Source: Symsagittifera roscoffensis (taxonomy: Eukaryota; Xenacoelomorpha; Acoela; Convolutidae). From it: 64,000 nucleotides of DNA. The translations under genes were made by a program, and so were the position numbers. The DNA lies in NCBI RefSeq assembly GCF_963678635.1, contig NC_087066.1, positions 13,314,517-13,378,516 on the forward strand, written 5' to 3'. The notes below the pieces were generated by a model that was not told the origin of the DNA, did no database searches, and saw only the letters and a list, made by a program, of their open reading frames with translations. Position 1 is the stretch's first letter, and each line of letters begins with the position of its first letter. Below, piece after piece: positions 51,697-61,435 of the stretch.

Positions 51697-54455
51697 TTAA
51701 GCGCGAACATCTTCCGCGCCCAAAGGAGCAAAAACGGGTGCGAGTTTTACGGCCGATCGAGTTAGCTCCCCGGAGCGGGTGGTAACTACGGCGGATCGGG
51801 CTATGTTGTCTTTTCCGTAATTAAGGGTTTTTATACGAGCCAGAGGGTACTGTCCCCTTGGGTTGCGTTCGTCAACAATCCACACTAAATCCCCTGTTTT
51901 TAAAATAACGTCACTATCGGACTGCCACTTTGCGCTCGGATATATTGCTTTCGATGGTCGAAGTGCTCCTGGAAAGAGAGAGAAGGAAAGCTAGTACCAT
52001 TTCGGCCTAACAAAAAATGATTAGGAGTTAACACCTCGAAACCATCCGGACTTGCACTTACTGATGTTTTAGGTCGAGCGTTCAGTGATTGTTCTACAAG
52101 ACAGAAAGTTGTTTCAAGGACTTCGGGAGTGAGCTTTCTACTTCCTATTATTGCGTAGAATACCCTTTTACAACACCGAACGAGACGTTCCCAAGAACCA
52201 CCGTGATGCGGGGCTGCCGGGGGGTTAAATTTCTACTTAATACCCTTTTTCGCCAGCTCTGGGGGTGCTTGATCGTTCCACGACTGAATACAATTTAAGA
52301 GTTCTTTCTCGGCTCCCACAAAATTGGTGCCGTTATCAGACCAAATGACTGATGGAGTGCCGCGACGGGCAATGAATCTTTCGATTCCCATTACACACGA
52401 ACTCGTGTCCATGGATGAGACAAACTCAATATGTACAGCTCTAGTGGTCATACATGTAAAAAGGAAGCACCATCGCTTTTCAGAACTCCTCCTGATTGAG
52501 ACGTAAAAGGGTCCAAAGTAATCAACACCACAGTTTGTGAAGGGAGGCTGGCGGTAACCAAGCCTTTCAACTGGAAGCTCTGCCATCATAGGTGTGACAG
52601 TTTTGGCTTTGCGCTTCCTACATATAAGGTAGTGGACTTCAATGGACTTCAATAAAGAGCGAAGGTCCAAGATTGCGAACTCTAAGTGAATTACAGCTCG
52701 CAGGTAGTCTAAGAACTGGTGCTGATAGCGATAATGAATATCACTTACGAACAATTTCACCAAAGAATGCCTTCCATCAAGGATTATGGGGTGTTTTGTG
52801 TCATATTCAGTTTCAACTAGGCGGCGAATTCGCCCAGTTGAACGAATGAGGAATGCAGGACCCATAAACGGTGCATACTGTGCAATACGACTAGACTTTT
52901 TGACGGTTTTGTTGCAGGACAGGAGTAAATATTCCGCTTCAAAAGATTCCTTTTGGGAAATCAACAAAAGTCGTTGTTTGGCGGTTTCTAATTCAACCGG
53001 ATCGGTTATTTCCTTGACTTTAGTGCGGTAGTGCCGGTGTTTCGGACTAAGTCTGAGCATGAAGGCAACCACTCGCTGGAGTTTACGAAACGAGCTGAAC
53101 TTTTCCCATGCAAATAAAATGGGTTGTTTTTGTTTTTGTGCAACGTTTGAAAAGTTAGAGGCCTGCTGTAAACCTTCATTAAGGTCACAAGCGGGACCAG
53201 CCAGGCGGATTTTCTTAAGTATTTCTTTGCTCGGCTTGAAAGGCCACTCGCCACTTTTCAGCAGACTTGGCCCGTTTACCCAGCTGCTTGTTTTTAAGGA
53301 CTCCGCTGAGATTCCTCTGGTTCCCGTATCAGCAGGGTTGTCTCCACTTAAGACATGAAACCACTGATCTACGGTCGTACTTTCTAGAATCTCTCCAATC
53401 CGGTTCGCCACGAACGTGGGTTGCTTACTACCTGAGTTTAACCACTGGAGCAAAGTGGTGCTGTCAGTCCACATGAACGTGTTTGACACAGGAATGGTTA
53501 GAGCTTTGAGGACATCTTCCTTCAAGCGGGTAGCGAGCAACGCGGCCTGCAGTTCAAGCTTCGGGATGGAAAGCGCTTTCATGGGCGCCACTCTTGCTTT
53601 TCCAAAGACGAAGGCAACTTGTGTTTCGAGTGAAGTTTTCACACGGGCGCGAAGAAAAGCTACAGCACAAAAAACTTCTTCTGCGCTGTCACCGAACATG
53701 TGTAACTCAACCCAATCGACTGGTGCGGAGAAGTAGCTGCGCTTTATACTCATTTTCCCTAGAGATGGCAAACCAGAGTGCCAGGCAAGAAATTTTCTCT
53801 TGATATCAACGGGTAGCTGATCATCCCATTGTTGACCATGAATGCGCCAGATTTCTTTCAACAACAATCGGGCTCTTACGGTATAGGGTGCTACGAGACC
53901 TATGGGGTCGAAAACGAAAGAAACAAAACTTAACACTGTTCGCTGTGTTATCGAATTCTTAAGTTCACGGTTGACACTACGGCTTACGACCAAAGTGTTG
54001 TCAATATGGACCCACTTCAGACCAAGAACATGAGAAGAATTATCCCCACAAGTTACAATATTTTTACTTTCCTGTTGCGGCGCGCTTTGGGGCGGGTTTA
54101 ACTCTTTATTAAATTTAGTTACGTTACTTATGAATTTAGTTAATTTAAAACCACCTAGAGCTAACAGAGTAATCAACTCTTGACTCATTTTAAATGCAAC
54201 ATCAGGGTCCTCAAAGGAGTCAAGGTAGTCGTCCATATAAAACTTCTCTAGAACTGCGGATGCTGCGTCAGGGAACATCGCCTGATTATCCATTGCAGTC
54301 CGTTGCAATGCATAATTTGCACACGTTGGCGAATCTCTCGCTCCAAAGATATGTCTGGTGTACTGGTGTACAACCACATCGGCTGTGGGGTCCTCCCGCC
54401 ACAGAAAACGAAGAGATAGATTTTTGAGATGGTTGAAAAACCGTTTTGATAACAT
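51697..54455 (-). pseudogene. BEL/Pao pol, truncated in RT
   Basis: The RT enters abruptly at about 54421 (LRFLWRED), missing the protease and the N-terminal half of the RT, including the first catalytic Asp. The Met at 54455 lies in the palindrome and is not a real start. Then follow HIFGARDSPTCANYAL, the active site FYMDDYLDSF, the Pao/A17-like region (SFVFDPIGLVAPYTVRARLL), RNase H (MFGDSAEEVFCAVAF; MWTDSTTLLQWL), and integrase with NCGVDYFGPF and WSDNGTNFVGAEKEL. A TAG at 52233-52235 replaces the Trp expected in GIKWxFNPPAAPHHGG. The frame then continues through HHGGSWERLVR and LTPNHFLLGR, shifts near 51.93 kb, and ends with the DUF5641-like GDLVWIVDERNPRGQYPL-type tail at 51697-51885. 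The element is defective but fairly recent. Confidence 0.88.
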
Positions 54456-54781
54456 GTTAACCGGAAGATGTTTGCCTTATTTTATATTATCTTTATATTG
54501 TCATATTATCTGTTTAAATTGCCGATAATTTACAGATGTTGAACCAGGTTTTTTAGATCTTACAGGATACGAGAGTGCGGCACATTTTTGGTCCGGGTCG
54601 GCGGACCAAAATTGTGCCGCACTCTCGTATCCTGTAAGATCTAAAAAACCTGGTTCAACATCTGTAAATTATCGGCAATTTAAACAGATAATATGACAAT
54701 ATAAAGATAATATAAAATAAGGCAAACATCTTCCGGTTAACATGTTATCAAAACGGTTTTTCAACCATCTCAAAAATCTAT
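54416..54781. repeat. 366-bp near-perfect palindrome, copy 2
   Basis: Arms 54416-54595 and 54602-54781, loop GGTCGG; even fewer mismatches than copy 1. The lower arm ends exactly where recognisable RT coding sequence begins. Confidence 0.95.
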
Positions 54782-54884
54782 AAACATTTTGATGGCAAAC
54801 TGACCTTAATCGGACAAACCAGTAGTTTTCAAGGCCTTTTGTCTAAGCAAATCTAATTTTAGCTTTTTCACTTTCGCGCTATAA

Positions 54885-54892
54885 TGACGTCA
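54885..54892. promoter_or_regulatory. TGACGTCA (CRE/ATF-type) site, second copy
   Basis: Same palindrome as at 51684-51691, at the matching position of the other LTR-like repeat. Confidence 0.45.
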
Positions 54893-54910
54893 TTAATTTA
54901 AGCGCGAACA

Positions 54911-56949
54911 CTTTTCGCTGTTGAATCCACATCGTAATCCCTTTTCATCCGCGCCATAAATTACGTCTTGAGATATCTTCCCGTCTTTTTCCCTTTTTGA
55001 TTATTGTTCCTTGGCTACCTTCTCCAGTTGTTAAATGTCCCTCCCTGAGTTCTCCTTTTTCTGAAATCCTTCGCAAAGCATCCTTCTTCTCTTCAGTTAA
55101 AACATTCAAAATTGATTGTTCATCTTCCTCTGGACTTAACTCCGCCTCTGCTCATGTTCGTTCATCTGATGTACTTTCTGTCTCCTGCTGTGCGCTCTTT
55201 TGACAAAATAATTATTCTCATTGTGTCTTGCAATGTTGTTGGATCCATTATCTCATTGCCAGAGTTGTTTTTAGCTATACTTTCAATATTGATTTTTGTG
55301 ATCTCATCCAGACTTGAACATGTCAACAATACTTCGCAAAAAATCACATCCCTTACTATCATATCCAAATCCTCAGTTTCTTTTCAGCTTTTCTTTTTGT
55401 TCTGAAAGTAAAGATCTCATGTAAAATCAGATCTTTTCATAAAAGTCTACACTTCCCACTTTTGGTAACAATTACATTTTCTGTAACTGATTGGGAGCAA
55501 ATTTTCATCTAATAATCTCACGAAGGATTCTGTTCCTTTTTCCACATTTACTTCTTCTTTAGATATGTTGAGTGCTTTTTCATTACTCACCTGAGCGGCT
55601 GTAAAAAAGTCTATTAGAGAGAAATTTTTCCACATTTCTAGATTTTCCTACATCTTAAGTAATTATTTATGGTTAGTTATAGGAATGAGTGTTTGCACTT
55701 ACTTTGTTTTTGTTATCTTTCTGTCAGGATGATCTCCGCTTTGGCTATATGATTTTATCAAATTGTAGTGATATCATACCCATTTGTGGCTTCATTATTT
55801 TGATCTCACTTCTCTGCCATCGCTCGTTTCGGGAATCTGTGTCGTTGACTCCGAGTAAGTTTGCTCGTTTTGGGAATCGGATTCTTGTACGCTGATCATG
55901 GTCACATTCACGTTGCTCTCGGTTCTTATTCCTCGAGTTGTGTGGCTTCCCGTTTGAAGGTTTGAACCTGTCATGATGACGGTTTCACCTTGATCGTTTA
56001 ATATGTCGAACTAATTTCTCACTGTGCCACGACATTTTCCTGCGTTTGATTTGGTACCTGAAGGCATTTTCGGTTGTTGCCTTTTTCGGATCTTCCCGAA
56101 TTGTCTCCCCTTCCACTTCACTGCAACAAACTCCTTCTACCATGAAAGTTATCGTCAATTAAGTCTAGCTTAAGAGTAACAAAATGGTCTGAATGTTTTA
56201 AACATCTGTTTTCTTACGACTAATCGTCGCTACTCTTTTTCTCTTATTCTCTCTTTTAGAGGTCAAGCTCATAACTCGCACAATAAAATTTACTAGTTTT
56301 GAGGCTTATATACCACAATGAGTAAAAATATTTTTGAAACCAAAAAAAAGAACAACTTCAATTTGAATTGCAAAAGTTATGCGTGCGTTATTTGAAACAA
56401 TACACATATTTATATACCAAAGCCAAATTACAAGGGTTGCACCGAACGCTTCTAATAATCTTTGGGTCGCGCCGTTGTCAGTTTTTTTTTCTGGGTCGTG
56501 CCAGTCGCGGATACATCTAATCGGTTAGCAAAGTGTGGAAATATCGAATTTCGGCCGCAGCGGTTCAAGAAGGTCCAAAGGGGTTTTTGTCAACGTCACT
56601 GATAAGATAATACCATATTCAACGCCTTTTCGTTCTTCCTTTTTTCCTTACTGTGGATAAACTCTTTCGAGTTTCAGGGGGGAGGATTGGGGTTTTAAGT
56701 AGAACGCTTTTAGCAAATACTCGGTCTGGTACTTGTGTCAAAAGCTGTGGTGGTCTTGGAACTACCATTTTTATCTCAAAATTATTTGCCTCAATTTGGA
56801 CACAGCTGGTGAAGAGTTTATTTGAGCAAATGGTTGCGCCGATATTTTTAATTTTTCAAGAAGAACATAGTAAACATTTTAATTTTTAAAAAGTGTAAAA
56901 ACTAGATGCGGGTTGAACTAAAAATTATGAGTTCAGAGAATGATTCAAC
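54911..56949. other. Unassigned sequence right of the BEL/Pao element
   Basis: Several short minus-strand open stretches (55162-55368, 55447-55635) are polar and could be the other part of the split gypsy gag, but no motif is visible. The sequence from about 56300 on is AT-rich with nothing recognised. Confidence 0.3.
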
Positions 56950-57620
56950 AAGTTAGGAGATACATTCGAGCTGAATACTGAACGGATTTTATCTTCGCTT
57001 ACGCGTTATTAGCATGAAAGGTATCGCGCGTTAATTATCCCAACTCGCAAGTTTGCGATCTTTAAACCTCCATAACTTTCCTGAGGGGAACGATCGTTTA
57101 GCTGACCAATCTTCTAGCATAAAAAGGGAAAATGAATCTTTTAGCAGACCAACGTAACTAAGTGATGGATGATTGAAATACTGAAAAAGACGCTCAGTCT
57201 GGGGCCAAGCTTCCCCAATTGAGTCAATTATCTCACGATTTGTTAACAAAACTATCAACTTCAAAAGCACAAGTCTAAATTTGCGGCAAAATGAAGAGTT
57301 ACGCGCACAATACCACTAGTGTTGAATGGAGCGCAGCGGAGCAAGCAGTCGCCAATCACCAAAGCTGCGTTTGAAGCTAGATATCACATTTTATAATTGC
57401 TCTGAGTCTGCTAAAAAAAACCGGTCTGCTAAAAGACCGGTCTGCTAAAATCCCTAGCACCTTTCCAAAGAATTACCACAGGTAAAAGAGTGTTTTAAAA
57501 TTGAACACAAGACAACGAGATACTTCCGCCGAGATAGAAATTACTGCGTGAAAAACCCCAGTTAAAAAGTCAAAGTTTGCGTGGAGAAAAAACCAACGCG
57601 AGCACTAATGTTTTGTTTTT
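56950..57620 (+). mobile_element. Strongly diverged 545-bp family copy with internal repeats
   Basis: Landmarks cttcgcttacgcgttattagca, tatcgcgcgttaattatccca, ctttaaacctccataactttc and accaacgcgagcactaatgtt appear in family order. Inserted words such as gcgcagcgga(g/a)caagca and gaccggtctgctaaaa recur at 57330-57460 and 57690-57830. Confidence 0.5.
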
Positions 57621-58139
57621 TACTACAAAAATAGTTTAAAAAAAACAGTTTAGCGACAAAACAAACTTTTTGCGCATAGTAAAACTCGCACCAAAATAAA
57701 GCGCAGCGGAATAAGCAAACGCTACTCGCCAATGTCGCGTTCGAACTTAGCGTTTTGACTTGCTGAATAACAAGAGTCTGCTTAAATATTGGTCTGCTAA
57801 AAAATCCGGTCTCCTAAATTACCTACACCACGATACATGACTTCATCAAGAAGCATCATTTTGGGGTTAAACAATAGCCAGAAAAAAAACCCTCGCATGC
57901 AAAGTTTAAATTGACGACAATTGTCAGCAATATTCATGAAAACCACCGGTTTTTTCTCCCAACTGAAAAATTTTTTCAGAAGTACCATAACGTACTTTAC
58001 TCTTTTGCAACAACAACAAACAACAATTCCAAACATTTCTAACGTTCGAAAAAATTCTTCTTTGCATGGCGGAAAAATGGCATGGAAGCTCTAAGTTTTC
58101 CTAAACTTACACTCAAAATGGTAACAATGAATTTTTGTT

Positions 58140-61100
58140 AAGCCACGTGCTATAGAAGAATTTATCTAATTTTGTTTCCCGCTGAACATTTCTAACCCAA
58201 AAACGGACATCTAATCCTAAAAAAACGAGTGAACAAAATTGTGTCCCACCCTGTGAAAATGAGATGTGAGATCCTCCTGAGCCACTCTTGTAGCGGACCT
58301 ACCGCACTACCAATCGCCTGGAAAACAGTTCAGTTTTCCAATAAGCAGCTGCAGTTGCTTTTGCAAATTAACAGTACTTCAATTAATTTGAATAGTTTGA
58401 CTTAATTTTGTTTTCTAGACTATAACTTCCTCTGTCTACCGCATTATAAAAAACCAGAAACATCCTATGAATGAAATTAAGTGTTTATATTGATTTAAAT
58501 TGCCAAAAACAAACATTGAAAACAAAATGAACATCTGGACAGATGCCCACGGTTTGCTACAAATGTTCTTCTTACTTTTTCTGCTGTGTATATTTCTATT
58601 TCAAACATAAAATTTTGTTATTAGAAAACAAATAACACCAATTGGGATCCATTACTAAGCCATATTTAAGAGACTTACTTCTTTGCCGCGCTCTTGTCAC
58701 AGCCAATTTCGTTTTTTTAGTCTAATTGGTTTTTTATTAAAATCTTCGCTATCGTAGCTTAGTTCAAATCAATGTATGCCAAGTAGACTCCTTGTCAATG
58801 CACCACTTATCTCAAATCAACCACTTACCGCAAAGGGATGGAGCTGGGAAACCGTTACTTCCAAGTTTTTTTTTGGTTGCAATTTTGGTTCTTAACACCC
58901 AAAGGTCATTAAAAGGTAACCACCGGTGTCATCCGGGGTTAGTCTTCCGTGTTTCTGTTAAGAGTTCAAGGGGGTCTGTTCAATGAAGTTTTGATCTTTT
59001 CCCATTCATACTTCCCAAGTTATCATATTTTTAATGTCCGCTACAGCTTTTTTAGGGAAAATGCTGACAACGCCGCAACGAGTTGCCGGGGGAGTTAAAC
59101 TCTCAAAAGGATTTTTGGAAAGCATGTTTAGTGTCTATTGCTGCTATAAAATCTGATTGACCTTGCTATTTGCTTTTGCTCAAATTGCCTATTTCAGGTC
59201 TAAGGAGTGCTTTTCCAATTGCTGTCGTTTGCTTGAGGTATAATACCAAATGTAGGGATCCAGAAGTTGTGGATTTCTAAACTTAACCATAGTCCAGCTA
59301 GGTCTTGCACATATCACACTATGGTCCCATTCCAACTGCCATTTACTGAGTTCTGTTACAGCATTTTGGCCGTTCAGGAACCGTTATCACTTGGGCCGCG
59401 TGGTCCGGGTATTTACATGCCCGAGTGAAATCATCTCTAGCATCCGTCCCATGATGCTCATGAAGTTAGCCTCCTTTGTTAGTAGTTAATACTTCGGGTA
59501 GGTTCCTGCCAGTGTTACGTAACCTGGGTTTTCGGCCATATTAGGGTCTATTTTTCAAAGGGTTTGAACTTATTTTGAAATCGAGCGCTTGTGTTTTTTG
59601 TACTTAGTGTGTTTGTTATCGAATATCAAGCTACGTTTTTTTCATTAGCCGTGAAAACACTGCACGCATTTCTCAAGGTAAAAATTTCAACTGAAATCTA
59701 AGGTTGGCGATAAAGAGTTAGAATCACGGAACCTGCAGTCTTCCCTTCTAGTCTGTTTTTTTCTCCCAAATACTAATTATGTTTTAAGTTAAGGGAATTT
59801 CTAGAAATTGAGGTATCTCTATCACACACCATAACTTAACACACACATATTTTCATCTCTATACAAAACTTTTAATTTTGGGCGTGCCCATCTCTTGATA
59901 ACAAGATAATCTCCTTTTGCTTTTGATCCCTTTTACCACCCCACAAGGTATTTATCCTGCTAGTGCCTTAACTCGCTAGTGCCTAAATTAGTGCCTCTAA
60001 TATCTTCGTGAAATGTAATTGCGAGCTTAACACCCAGGGAGTTGACTGTTGATATCTTTACTTTTCGTAGTACGACCCCAACTCTCCTTTAAATACTAAA
60101 ATTAAAAATAAACAGTCACACAACAATCTGAGTTGCAGTTGCTTTTTGATAGAAAACAAGCATCGAATTGTTGAACGACAAAGTTTCCTGAAAAAAAAGA
60201 TCGTGAAAACACAATTTTGTCAACACCAAACCGAAATGATGGCCCTATTAATCGAGCTGGCCTTTCTACATCTCTAGTTCAACTTTCCATCATAGGTTCG
60301 ACCACAACCGTCTTTTTCGACCACCTTTTTTCTGATTCGGATGATCATCTCTTGTGGCTATTAGCTCCGTTACAATATACGTTTTCAACCAAAATTCTCT
60401 CTCGTATCAACTCTTCAATTTGCCTAGGAGATTTTAAAAAATGGCTCCCTTAATTTTCGGTTTTGTCGCGACAATGATTTCTCGGGTTCTTGCCTTGAGC
60501 CGGAACCCTGATTGGATCGCTCCCAATTTTTTGCCCATAACGCCTCATCGTCCGCATGCATCACCTGATGCCTAAAGAAGTGACCGATATGGTGTCTATC
60601 GCTTCCTTGCGGCAGCTTCCTCTGTTTGCCCTAACTCCTCAAAAAACGTTTCAAATTGTTGAAACATAGGAACGTCACTTTGCCGGGAGTCGATTGCTTT
60701 ATCACCTTGCAGTTCTTTTCGAGCATACTTGCCGAAACAACATATGGTCCTTCCCATGGATCCAAAGAATTCTTCGAATTCATCCGCCGTTCCTCCCATA
60801 CTCAGAATTTGTCACCAGTCGCATAGGGTTTTTTTCGTGAATTATCTTCCAACACTGAGCCTTTTGTCGACGTTCGTTCAACACTAAATTTTTCTCGTAC
60901 TGCTGCTTGTCTAGTCCCCGGAGAACCATGTGGTGTCAACGGTATGTCGTGCGGCTGTGTGTAAAACTTGTAATTCCGAGACTGGCACTCCTGTCCGTGC
61001 AACTAACGAAACAGCGTAGCCCCTTATCCCGTTGATCGTCGTGTTTTACACAAAAGTACAATTACGACATTGTCATTGGATCCTCCATCTTATTTTGATA

Positions 61101-61435
61101 TATCATCAGCCATTTTTATATTGCACGTCTCCGTCTGCCCATTGGCTTGCAATTTATTATCTAAGAGTCGGCAAATCTCCTGGATTAATTTGCATGCAAA
61201 AGTTTTCCCATGATCCGTTTGCAAGAGGAAGGGACATCCAAGCTTAAGTACACAATGCTCCAGTTACTCTCTCAAAAAGAGTGAGAATATAACTTGCTCT
61301 GCAATTTTTTGCAATTTAAATCCTTGTAAACACTTGATTTTATTGATAGGTTGATTCTGGTTCAACTGATGCGGTAGGCAGAGGAAGTTATACTCTAGAA
61401 ATGGGTTGGAATGGGAGTTCAAAAAACACCAGAGG
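58140..61435. repeat. 3,296-bp tandem unit, copy 1
   Basis: It begins AAGCCACGTGCTATAGAAG and is followed directly by a second copy starting at 61436. All stretches compared by eye are identical. Content: AT-rich sequence with a decayed gypsy integrase on the minus strand near its end. The rest (58.2-60.5 kb) is unassigned; the short plus-strand frames at 58792 and 60217 have no supporting features. Confidence 0.93.
60596..61246 (-). pseudogene. Decayed Ty3/gypsy integrase
   Basis: On the minus strand from 61246: LQTDHGKTFACKLIQEICRL (integrase second-Asp block) and, shortly after, ANGQTETCN (the region of the catalytic Glu, compressed by a deletion), then a stop. Next comes a polar stretch ending KKPYATGDKF and, after a frameshift, DPWEGPYVV and a following VTFLCFNNLKRFLR, matching the C-terminal GPY/F module. 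Clearly non-functional. Confidence 0.75.

Larger units (their letters stand above)
51102..51709 (-). repeat. LTR-like direct repeat of the BEL/Pao element, copy at low coordinates
   Basis: 608 bp nearly identical to 54303-54910 (offset 3,201). Reading on the minus strand it starts TGTTCGCGCTTAAATTAATG with a TGACGTCA palindrome, runs through the 366-bp inverted repeat, and ends in an about 110-bp piece of RT coding sequence (RFLWREDPTADVVVHQYTRH). The pol stop codon TAA lies in its first bases. Confidence 0.8.
54303..54910 (-). repeat. LTR-like direct repeat of the BEL/Pao element, copy at high coordinates
   Basis: Matches 51102-51709. On the minus strand it starts TGTTCGCGC at 54910, passes through the palindrome and continues straight into the RT coding sequence. 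Confidence 0.8.

Noticed and set aside
51215-54781. Palindromes as terminators or a replication origin
   Set aside because: They occur only as part of the BEL/Pao repeats and match a snap-back of the LTR end; nothing in the context supports an origin or terminator role.
58260-58340. tRNA-like or SINE head (minus-strand gattggtagtgcggtaggtccgc), with a similar word near 35,890-35,940
   Set aside because: An A-box-like word is present but no B box or cloverleaf could be made; similarity between the two places is too short to call a SINE.
58792-58986. 64-codon ORF repeated at 62088-62282
   Set aside because: Identical only because the whole 3,296-bp unit is duplicated; no start context, domain or coding bias.
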